This document shows, one piece after another, positions 15,834-23,960 of a stretch of DNA of 64,000 nt. The notes below the pieces were generated by a model. That model did not search any database. It was not told the DNA's origin and saw nothing but the letters and a program-made list of their open reading frames with translations. This stretch comes from Marivita sp051251565. GTDB taxonomy: Bacteria; Pseudomonadota; Alphaproteobacteria; Rhodobacterales; Rhodobacteraceae. Location of the stretch: assembly GCF_051251565.1 (NCBI RefSeq), contig NZ_JBPOFB010000005.1:1-64000 (forward strand). Direction: 5' to 3'. The position numbers and the translations under genes are program-made. The first letter of the stretch is position 1; every line of letters begins with the position of its first letter.

Positions 15834-17459
15834 ATGGCCTACAAAAAGCTGCTGTTTCGATCAGAAGCCCGCGAATCGCTCCTGAAGGGTACCGGGGCTC
15901 TGGCGGATGCCGTCCGTATTACCCTCGGTCCGAGGTCCAAGTCCGTTCTTATCCAGAAGAGCTTCGGCGCACCAATTGTTTGTGACGACGGGGTCACCAT
16001 TGCCAAGGAGTTCCGGCTCAAGGAACGCGAAGAAGATATGGGCGCGCAACTGCTGCGCCAGGCGGCAGAGAGGACTGGTGATGCCGTGGGCGATGGAACC
16101 ACGACCTCGACACTCATCGCACATTCACTGTTCTCGGAAGGTGTGCGGAACGTGGCTGCTGGCGCTACGGGGGTGGAAATCAGGCGCGGGTTCGAGGAGG
16201 CCCTAAACGCCGCCGTGGCGGCTCTGCGCGACTTGTCCCGACCGGTGCAGTCCCGCAAGGAGAAAAGCCAGGTCGCCTCGATTTCCGCGCATGGCGATCA
16301 GACGATCGGCGAGCTTGTCGCCGATGCGATGGAGAAAGTCGGTGACGACGGCGCCATCATGGTCGAAGAATCCCGCACGACCGAAACGGTGCTTGAGGTC
16401 GTCGAGGGGCTGCAATTCGACCGCGGCTACATCTCTCCCTATTTTGTTACTGATTCCGAGGCATTGACGGCACAACTCGAGGATCCCGCGATCCTGCTGC
16501 ACGAGAAGAAGCTTAGCGGGCTGCGACCGCTGGTGCCGCTTCTCGAATCGGTGATGCAGGCAGGTCGCGCGCTGCTCATCGTGGCCGACGATCTGGACGA
16601 CGAGGCGCTTGCGACACTTGTGGTCAACAGACTGCGCGGGACACTCAAGGTTATTGCCGTGAAGGCGCCGGGTTTCGGCGACAGGCGGCGCGCCATGCTG
16701 GAGGATATTGCGGCGCTGACAGGCTGTCGCCTTGTTTCGTCCGACCTCGGGGTCGACATCGAAAAACTCACCCTTGATGACTTGGGGCGGGCAACATCCG
16801 TTCGTGTCGACAGGGATTCGACAACCATTGTCGGCGGAGCCGGCGACCCGGCCGAGATCAAGGCCCGGATCGCGCAGATCAAGCTGCAGATCGACGAAAG
16901 CACATCGGACTACGATCGTGAGAAACTTAGCGAACGTCTTGCGAAACTGTCCGGAGGCGTGGCGGTCATTCGGGCAGGTGCTGCGACAGAGGCGGAGTTG
17001 AAGTCGCGCAAGGAGGCGCTGGACGATGCAATCAATGCCACGAAGGCCGCGGTCGAGGAAGGCGTCGTGCCCGGTGGTGGCCTCGCGCTTGTCCGCGTGA
17101 TCGAAACCGTCGAGACAGTGGCAAAGGAGATGGAAGGCAACCGCCGGACAGGCGTGCTTTGCCTCGCCCGAGCTCTCGGGGCGCCTGCCCTACAGATTGC
17201 GGAGAACTCGGCCATGGATGGAGGTGTCGTGCTTGCCGAAATGAAGAAGGGGGCCGGCGCATGGGGGTTCGATGCGGCGCGAAACATCTACACTGATTTG
17301 CTGGAGGCCGGTATCCTCGACCCGACAAAGGTTGTCCGCATCGCCCTCGAAAACGCGGTGTCCGTTGCCGGTACGCTACTTCTGACCGAAGCGACGATGG
17401 TTGAGGTGTCGGAAGACGACGACAAACCCGCGCGTCAGGCGCTCGACGCCTATGCCTGA
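15834..17459 (+). CDS. groL: GroEL-type chaperonin, orphan paralogue
   Basis: 541 residues, full chaperonin length. ATP-site motif GDGTTTST near residue 83, nucleotide-binding VPGGGLALVR near 410 and C-terminal GILDPTKVVRIALENA are intact. It begins AYKKLLFRSEARESLL rather than AAKDVKFG, and the C terminus lacks the GGM repeat, ending acidic (SEDDDKPARQALDAYA). No groES lies beside it, so it must use a co-chaperonin encoded elsewhere or none. ATG 15834 is chosen because GGAGG at 15824-15828 precedes it; an ATG at 15822 overlaps that RBS. Its last bases overlap the next gene by 8 bp. Probably a stress-specific copy additional to a housekeeping groESL outside the window. Confidence 0.93.
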   Translation: MAYKKLLFRSEARESLLKGTGALADAVRITLGPRSKSVLIQKSFGAPIVCDDGVTIAKEFRLKEREEDMGAQLLRQAAERTGDAVGDGTTTSTLIAHSLFSEGVRNVAAGATGVEIRRGFEEALNAAVAALRDLSRPVQSRKEKSQVASISAHGDQTIGELVADAMEKVGDDGAIMVEESRTTETVLEVVEGLQFDRGYISPYFVTDSEALTAQLEDPAILLHEKKLSGLRPLVPLLESVMQAGRALLIVADDLDDEALATLVVNRLRGTLKVIAVKAPGFGDRRRAMLEDIAALTGCRLVSSDLGVDIEKLTLDDLGRATSVRVDRDSTTIVGGAGDPAEIKARIAQIKLQIDESTSDYDREKLSERLAKLSGGVAVIRAGAATEAELKSRKEALDDAINATKAAVEEGVVPGGGLALVRVIETVETVAKEMEGNRRTGVLCLARALGAPALQIAENSAMDGGVVLAEMKKGAGAWGFDAARNIYTDLLEAGILDPTKVVRIALENAVSVAGTLLLTEATMVEVSEDDDKPARQALDAYA

Positions 17460-18384
17460 TCGCGCAGCAGCCGACATGCCGCTTGTGCCGACGCAAAACA
17501 AGTTGATTGCTGCACGTTTGAACGAATACGCAGACCTGTTGGAGGCTCAGGGCGACGATGGGTTCCGGATCAAGGCCTACCGCACCGCCGCCCGCGAAAT
17601 CGAGGCGCTCTCAGATTCCCTCCGCAACGTTTTTGAAACGGGCGGTGCAAAAGCGCTCGTCGCGTTGCGCGGGGTCGGTTGGGGCATCGCCGCTGCGATC
17701 GTTGAGATGTTGACAACCGGGCACTGGCAACAGCTCGACCGCCTGAAAGGCAGCCTGACGCCAGAAGCCCTGTTCGGTTCCATTCCCGGCATCGGCGAGA
17801 AACTTGCCAGCCGCCTGGTCAATACGCTGGACATCGAAACGCTGGAAGATCTGGAAGCAGCGCTTCGTCTCGGCGAAAAACCTGTCCCCGGCATCGGGCC
17901 AAGGCGGCGGGCGGCCATTCTGGCGGTGCTGGGTCAAAGATTGGAGCGACATCGCCGCGAGACTACGATGGCCCATGGTGGTGATGAGCCACCGGTTTCA
18001 CTTCTGCTGGATGCAGACGCTCTCTACCGCGCCAAGGCCGCAGCCGGAGATTTACGGCGCATAGCGCCGAAACGCTTCAATCCGACCGGCGAGGCGTGGC
18101 TGCCGATCATGCACGCCCGGCGCGGTGACTGGCATCTGACCGTATTGTACTCGAACACGGCGCGAGCGCATGAACTCGATCGCACACGCGATTGGGTCGT
18201 AATCTATTTCCAAGACGCAGACGGGCCCGAGGGTCGCCGCACCGTTGTGACCGAACGGACGGGTTCGTTGGCCGGAATACGTGTCGTCCGCGGTCGTGAG
18301 GAGGAATGCAGACAGCACTACGCGACATCCCCGACCGGCGTCACTGCTGCTGTCAAGAACACGCCACCCCTTGAAACGGGGTAA
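17452..18384 (+). CDS. Helix-hairpin-helix protein related to the PolX N-terminal region
   Basis: 310 residues from ATG 17452, which overlaps the groEL stop by 8 bp (ATGCCTGA), implying translational coupling; ATG 17476 is a possible alternative. About residues 10-165 match the 8-kDa/fingers region of family X DNA polymerases: LNEYADLLEAQGDDGFRIKAYRTAA, then helix-hairpin-helix motifs LRGVGWGIAAAI, IPGIGEKLASRL and VPGIGPRRRAAIL. The polymerase palm and PHP exonuclease domains are missing. A C-terminal part (about 185-310) with WHLTVLYSNTARAHELDRTRDWVVIYF is unrecognised as to function. Probably binds DNA ends or structured DNA; its pairing with a chaperonin is unexplained. Confidence 0.75.
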   Translation: MPDRAAADMPLVPTQNKLIAARLNEYADLLEAQGDDGFRIKAYRTAAREIEALSDSLRNVFETGGAKALVALRGVGWGIAAAIVEMLTTGHWQQLDRLKGSLTPEALFGSIPGIGEKLASRLVNTLDIETLEDLEAALRLGEKPVPGIGPRRRAAILAVLGQRLERHRRETTMAHGGDEPPVSLLLDADALYRAKAAAGDLRRIAPKRFNPTGEAWLPIMHARRGDWHLTVLYSNTARAHELDRTRDWVVIYFQDADGPEGRRTVVTERTGSLAGIRVVRGREEECRQHYATSPTGVTAAVKNTPPLETG

Positions 18385-18408
18385 CGCGTTCAGGGGGCAG
18401 CACTCTGT

Positions 18409-20412
18409 TCATGTCCCGAACGGGTAGGTATCGGGCAAGCCCTTGGTTTGTCCGGTCGCCAGCGGCACCACCGCGCTGGTTTCATCGACCCAGATGTATT
18501 CGTCGAACTGGCGAGGAAGCTCGGCTTCGAAATAATGGCTGGCAAGCTCGGTCTCGGGGCGATAGATTACGCCGATGGCGCGTTCCAGACGGGGTTTCGA
18601 GAGCTCCTTGGCAATGTCGCTCCCGGATCCTGCGCGCAGCGGCAGGATGAGGCCCGGGAGACCGGATAGTTGGAACTGCCGCTCGTAGCTTTGAAGATGC
18701 GACGGCGTAATCTGCTTGACCTCCATCGGCCCGTTCCAGTTGCTCGCCGCAGCAACGGTCCCACGATCGGTGCCCATTCCGATCCGGTAGCTTTCGCGGT
18801 CAAACCCGCCTGCGCAAAGCTAGCCCAGGTTCCGCTCGCCCCGGCGTGACATTTCGGTCGCCCGAGCATCGCCGATATGGGAATTATGTGCCCAGACCAC
18901 CGCCCGTGCACCTTCTCCGTGGAATTCCATGACGTTCAGGAGGGTTTCGTACATGTGATCATCGCGAAGATTCCAAGATGCGCGCGAGCCGTAATACATG
19001 ATCCGGTAATATTTTTCGGCATTCGCCACCAACGCGGCGTTTTGTGCCGCGTCCAGAAATCGCTCGCCATCGTTCAGAACATATTCCTGACGTTTTCGCA
19101 TCAGATCAATGAGCATCGCGGTCACATCGTCCTCGCAGTTGCGATACGCGCCAGTGAGGGCCGCGTGGCCATAAGCCGCCGGATCGGCCTCCCATGGGCT
19201 GAGGCAGCCGTACCGGTGGCGGGCGATCCGGGCGAGATCGGGGTCAACATCTTCCAGATAGTCGATGATTGCCAGTGTCGAGTTGAACAGGCTGTAGAGG
19301 TCCAGACCATAAAAGCCGACGCGCGTCAGCGGAGCGCGTGGTGCGTTCCACTCGTGCAGCCAATCGGCAAAGGCACGAACCTCCTCGTTGCGCCACATCC
19401 ACGTGGGGAAGCGAGCGAAAGCCTGCCATTCCGAAGACGGTGTCTCACGGTGGCGCACATAATGGTCGATGCGGGCGGCATCAGGCCAGTCGGCCTCGGC
19501 GGCAACAATCGTAAAGCCCTTTTCCTCAATCAACCTTTTCGTAATGAGCGCGCGTATCCGGTAAAACTCGGACGTGCCGTGGCTCGCCTCGCCAATCAGC
19601 ACCACGCGGGCATCTCCAATACGCTCCATCATCAAGTCGAGCGGTGCGTTCTCCACCTCCTGGAATGGCTCGGCGAAGGTCCGAATGAGCCTCGGCAAGT
19701 CTTCCGTCTGGCGTGGACGGTGCTGGATCAGGCGCGGTGGTGCCGTGTGCGCCTCCTCCGTCTCGCCTTCCCAGCCCTGTTCGCCGATCAGGGGCACGAA
19801 ACGCACATCGGCCAGATCCTCGCGGTCGAATTGTCCCTTGCCGCGCCGCGTGACGCGGACCAATTCCTGGGCGCGCGGGTCGCTGCCCACGGGTACGACC
19901 ATCCGTCCGCCCCTGGCCAACTGGGACTTGAGAGTCTCAGGCACGAAGGGTGCTCCGGCTGACACAAGAATCGCATCGAACGGGGCCTCGTCCTGCCAGC
20001 CCCGGGTGCCGTCCCCGTGAAAGATGTGGACATTCGTATAACCTGCGTCCTGTAGCGCCGCCGTGGCCCTCGCGGCCAGTGTTCCGTGGCGTTCGATGGC
20101 AAAGACCTCGCCCGCGATCTCGGCCAGAACGGCAGCGGCATAGCCCGAACCCGCGCCGATCTCGAGCACCTTTTCGCCGCCATTAAGCGCCAGCGCCTCA
20201 ACCATATAGGCCACAATATAGGGCTGCGAGATGGTTTGACCGGCATCGATGGGCAGGGGACCGTCGCGATACGCCTGATCTCTCAGGTGGTCGGGCACGA
20301 AATGCTCGCGCGGCACGCGTCCCATCGCATCCAGAACCAGCGAGTCGCGCACCCCGCGCGCCCTGATCTGGCGTTCGACCATTTCCTTGCGACGGGCATC
20401 GTAGCCGGGCAT
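18409..20412 (-). pseudogene. Isoaspartate O-methyltransferase/erythromycin-esterase fusion split by an in-frame amber codon
   Basis: The frame is continuous from ATG 20412 (AAGGAGG six nt upstream) to 18409 except for one TAG at 18820-18822. Residues 1-215 are protein-L-isoaspartate methyltransferase (REHFVPDHLRDQAY, EIGAGSGYAAAVLAE, DAILVSAGAP); about 240 onward is an erythromycin-esterase-like domain (GEASHGTSEFYRIRALITKRL, WAHNSHIGDA). The stop falls in RRGERNLG*LCAGGFDRESYR, where the family normally has Gln (NLGQLCRE), so a single CAG-to-TAG change explains it. The downstream 137 residues, with GTDRGTVAAASNWNGP, remain family-like. It could be a recent nonsense mutation, a truncated but active methyltransferase, or a readthrough product; a sequencing error is also possible. 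Confidence 0.85.
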
Positions 20413-20501
20413 GTTATGCCTCCTTTCGAGATCTCCCTGGTGGGGGATTTGTAGCGGGGCCGGGACCACAGATGCCCGGCGATCAATACGGTTCAGCCCT
20501 C

Positions 20502-20732
20502 TTACGGAATCTCCGGCGGCGGAGCGGGTGGCACTTCGCCGGGCAAGGGCACCACATCCGGGGGCGTTTGAGGCGGAATTTCGCCCGGCGGTTCGGGATA
20601 CTCCTCCGGTGGAGTCTCTGGCGTCTCCTTTGGCGGTGCCGCCGGTTCTTCGGTTGGCACCGGCTCAGAAGGTTCACCGCCAACCGCGGGCGTTGCGACC
20701 TTTTGTTCAAAATTTTCAGATTGTATCGCCAT
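20502..20732 (-). CDS. Small proline/glutamate-rich protein
   Basis: 76 residues, more than half Pro, Glu, Thr or Ala, with repeating PPxE/PxxP units (for example PAAPPKETPETPPEEYPE) after a short ordinary N terminus MAIQSENFEQKVA. No signal peptide, membrane segment or recognised domain; expected to be extended and disordered. It is the first gene after the box at 20792 and lies 89 bp before the methyltransferase/esterase gene on the same strand, so it probably shares its transcript. The bias could also be low-complexity drift, but the consistent distance to the box supports a real gene. Function unknown. Confidence 0.55.
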   Translation of the reverse strand: MAIQSENFEQKVATPAVGGEPSEPVPTEEPAAPPKETPETPPEEYPEPPGEIPPQTPPDVVPLPGEVPPAPPPEIP

Positions 20733-20791
20733 GACGGTTATTTCTCTTTGTCAATTCCGTCACAAACCTGCATTAAGCGCGCGCGCTCACG

Positions 20792-20807
20792 CATTGATCG
20801 CAGTCAA
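20792..20807 (-). promoter_or_regulatory. FNR-like box upstream of the proline-rich/methyltransferase operon
   Basis: Minus strand reads TTGACTGCGATCAATG, a 9 of 10 match to TTGAT-N4-ATCAA. Centred 68.5 bp before the start at 20732. The surrounding gap 20733-21088 holds nothing else convincing; a plus-strand frame from ATG 20824 (66 codons) has no RBS. Confidence 0.65.
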
Positions 20808-21088
20808 CAGATCCGCCCCGCTATGCTTGCGAGCGACCGTCTAGACAAGCACATGTCGAAGCAGGCTCATATCCTGGGTGAAGCGCTGCTCCGTCTGGCC
20901 GGAATGCGCGGATGGTGGCGTGGTCCGTTCTCCGAGATGACCCACCGGCTACGCTCACATTCCTCGCCCAATCCTCGAACATCGGATGAGCGCATGAACT
21001 GGACCCAATGCCTATCTGGGTGATAATCTGCTTTCAGGATTCTGATGACCAGGCAAGCAGCTGCGCCGTCCAGTTTGAGATTAAGCGG

Positions 21089-21736
21089 TCACCGCACCGC
21101 CAGGTGATCGATCACGTTCGTCACGCCGGGGGCCGCCCACGCCGCGCGCTCCGCGCTCCTGCGTTCGCCCAGATAACGGACCTTGCCCTCAAGCGTTACG
21201 GTCCCGTCATGAACCGCCACGCGGATTCCCGAGGCATCGAGTTCAGCATCGCGCACGAGAGTCTTCTTGATTCGCTCCGATACGTCCGAAGCCTTTACTG
21301 ACGGCTGGACCTTGAGATGGTTGTTTATACCGGTGACACCCGTCAGCCGACCGATGGTACGCGCCGCGGCATCAGCCTGATACCGCCATTCCACCTCGCC
21401 CTCGAGGGTGACCCGGCCCTTGGCGACGGTGACATGGATTTTGTCTTCCGGTACCGAGGTGTTCCACTTCAGCGAGTCTGCGACGCGTTTTGCGATCTCA
21501 TCGTCGTCGGTGATATGAGCGCCAATTGGTCGGACTTCGATTTCGTCGGCGATCGCACGAACGCCCACGACGTTTTCAACGATATCCAGCGTCGTGATCT
21601 TGTCGCTGTAGCTGCGGACATGCCCTGTCAGCGTCACGACACCCTGATCGACTGCCACGCCGATATCGGCAGCATCGATGCTTGGCTCGAAATCAAGCTC
21701 GTCGATGATGTCCAGTCGTAGTTGTTTATCAGTCAT
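21089..21736 (-). CDS. Triple BON-domain protein
   Basis: 215 residues from ATG 21736, with GAGGAAG just upstream; longer in-frame starts up to 21796 are not favoured. Three BON repeats: about 6-70 (LRLDIIDELDFEPSIDAADI...GVVTLTGHVRSYSDK), about 77-145 (IAKRVADSLKWNTSVPEDKI...GRVTLEGEVEWRYQ) and about 150-215 (VSERIKKTLVRDAELDASGI...GTVTLEGKVRYLGE). BON domains are thought to bind phospholipid or other interfaces in osmotic or envelope-stress proteins such as OsmY. Here there is no signal peptide, so the protein is probably cytoplasmic. Monocistronic, with its own FNR-like box at 21794. Confidence 0.9.
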   Translation of the reverse strand: MTDKQLRLDIIDELDFEPSIDAADIGVAVDQGVVTLTGHVRSYSDKITTLDIVENVVGVRAIADEIEVRPIGAHITDDDEIAKRVADSLKWNTSVPEDKIHVTVAKGRVTLEGEVEWRYQADAAARTIGRLTGVTGINNHLKVQPSVKASDVSERIKKTLVRDAELDASGIRVAVHDGTVTLEGKVRYLGERRSAERAAWAAPGVTNVIDHLAVR

Positions 21737-21793
21737 TTCTTCCTCCATCATGCAAACCATGTCGAGGATTGTATTTTTGCGGACTTTCATTGG

Positions 21794-21809
21794 CATTGAC
21801 GGCTCGCAA
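21794..21809 (-). promoter_or_regulatory. FNR-like box upstream of the BON gene
   Basis: Minus strand reads TTGCGAGCCGTCAATG, with the conserved half toward the gene. Centred 66.5 bp before the start at 21736. A separate perfect 8-bp inverted repeat (CTGATCTG/CAGATCAG) lies at 21840-21857. Confidence 0.45.
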
Positions 21810-21857
21810 CGACCGTTCCGAAAGGCGCTGGACGAGGACCTGATCTGTCCAGATCAG

Positions 21858-22395
21858 TGGGTACTCGAACCCAGAACACGCGACTATCCCGCCTGGCAGC
21901 TCCTTTCATCTTGGACATGAATTACTGCAGGCATCGGGAACACGAGATTTTCCTGAACCGAACTATGTGGTTGCGCTCCAATTCCCAAACGGGCTTTTGA
22001 GCAGTCACCTCCCGGATCAGTTTGCATGCATCCCTCCAAGCCAAATCGCGCTGAACCGCAGCCCGCCTAGCGCCAGTAAGTGTTTCTGCCATAGATGTCG
22101 ACACCACGGGCCATGCAGCCAGCGCACTGCGCAAGGCACGCGGCGTGCGGCCGGGCAAAGATGGCGTCTGGGTTTCCGCACACTTAGACTTTGCGCCGAT
22201 CTGATCCAGATGACCCATCGCCGTCAAAGCGGCGCTATCCATCCCTTCGAACCGGCACCCAAGTCGATCGGCAGGCACGCCTCCGGCGCGCAACTTCCCT
22301 GCCTCGCCCATGGCGCGCTTCTGTAACCGCCGGATGTAAAAAGCCCAGAACAGCCGTTTGACAATTTCCCAGTCGTGAGTGCGAGGGGCAGGCAG
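21858..22395. other. Gene-poor stretch
   Basis: No recognisable gene. A minus-strand open frame covers 21922-22506 but runs antisense through the istA remnant, resembles no family I know and has no convincing RBS, so it is not called as a gene. Probably decayed mobile or accessory DNA. Confidence 0.5.
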
Positions 22396-22581
22396 GTGAA
22401 AGGACTGAGGGAGATCGCCTTGATCCACGATTTGAAGAAACAGGGTCTCAGCATTTCCGCGATTGCGCGGAAGGTCGGCTGTGATCGGAAGACAGTGCGA
22501 ACGCATCTTGCACGCGGCCTAGAAGCGCTCGGAAAGATCCTTGATGTTCCCAGGATCGCCACAGCCCTGGAAGACTGCTGA
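22396..22581 (+). pseudogene. IS21-family istA transposase remnant (N-terminal HTH only)
   Basis: From GTG 22396 the frame encodes VKGLREIALIHDLKKQG, SISAIARKVGCDRKTVRTHL and ARGLEA, the N-terminal helix-turn-helix of IS21 IstA. After that the match stops (LGKILDVPRIATALEDC then stop) where the catalytic DDE domain should begin. No istB is present. It marks past insertion-sequence activity at the island's right end. Confidence 0.75.
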
Positions 22582-23529
22582 ATCGGCCATTGGGCCCGCA
22601 TCAACTGTCAGGCGACAAGCACTCACCCAATCCGGCTAATGCATTGGGATCATCATGCGCATCTGACAAACGCATGGATATCCAAAGCACCAGACGATCA
22701 AGACTCATCTGAACGCCTGAGAGCCAGCGGAGGTTTGCAGCCTCGATCAGAGCCAGTCTATGCCACCAACCTTCTGGGCAGCGAAACAACCGATCATCCA
22801 ACACACCCGCGCGTCTGGTCACCTTTGAGCGGCGCGCGGCGTGAGCCGCTTCCGCCTTCGCCCTTGCATCAATGACCTCAGGTTTGGGCGGCTCTGTCTG
22901 CGGCCCGGAGGGCAATTCGTCCGGTTCTTATTCGACTGGGTCCAAACCGGCACTAATCCCACCCAAAAGTGGTTCGCCACATCTCCGAATAATGGGGGCC
23001 GACCCTTTAGGAGTTCTTTAGTGAAGTGAGCGCTTAGATCGCGCAAATGAGCCGCATTCGGATCACATCAGTAGACCGCAGAATACCCGAAAGAGCGCGC
23101 TAGAGGCCGACTTGGTATCGCACATTTAGCGCACACAATACCCATCATCTTATTGATAATAAATATTAATCCCTCCAATCCATCATTGGGCCGCCTCTCA
23201 TTCCAACGTATTGTTTTACAGTAGATATTCTTCATTTGGCAAAATGCTGGCGGCGAATATGACTACGCTAGATTACGGCGCAGTGTGCCAGAATTTGCCC
23301 CTCTACGACGACACGTTGCACACACAGTGCACACGAAACTGTCGTCCGCCGCCATATCCCTGCTGTGCTTGCCGGAACCAGCAGCTGCGTCTTTCTCGAC
23401 GCGATACTTGGCGAGATGAAAGAAGGCGATGCAAGCAGGAACGCTGGAGTCACACGCCTTCGACCAGGAGCACGCGCTAAGGATTCGATGGGTTATCGAT
23501 GCAACTTCAGCTGACTGTCGAGATTGCAC
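22582..23529. other. Gene-poor stretch between the istA remnant and the tRNA
   Basis: No convincing gene. A minus-strand frame at 22601-22915 (104 codons, TTG start only) encodes RLALIEAANLRWLSGVQMSLDRL and could be a fragment of a longer protein, but I do not recognise it. The part around 23100-23220 is visibly AT-rich compared with its surroundings. No integrase gene or integrase fragment could be identified. Confidence 0.5.
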
Positions 23530-23717
<188 letters not shown>

Positions 23718-23817
23718 CGAGATTTTCGTCGGCATGAAAAGCGAACCCGACATTCGCTCAAACCGTTGTTTAGTCACTTCTTTCTTCCAACACCACCAGC
23801 CATCGCCGGACTTGACA

Positions 23818-23862
<45 letters not shown>

Positions 23863-23910
23863 CTGACGTCTCTCTACACACAAGGGTTTGGCGGCGCAAA
23901 CGCAAAAGTC

Positions 23911-23936
23911 GCCCGGCGGGTGTGTTTTCGCCGGGC
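23911..23936 (-). terminator. Hairpin after glcB
   Basis: 8-bp GC stem GCCCGGCG/CGCCGGGC with a 10-nt loop, starting 24 nt past the malate synthase stop. On the minus strand it is followed by GACTTTTG. Plausible intrinsic terminator for glcB. Confidence 0.65.
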
Positions 23937-23960
23937 CTTGATGCGTGGACGCAGAGCGCC

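Noticed and set aside
21840..21857. 8-bp perfect inverted repeat as an operator
   Set aside because: Single short palindrome, not repeated elsewhere in the island; noted only beside the BON-gene box.
22601..22915. 104-codon minus-strand frame as a real gene
   Set aside because: Only a TTG start after an in-frame stop, no RBS and no recognised family; left as possible debris.
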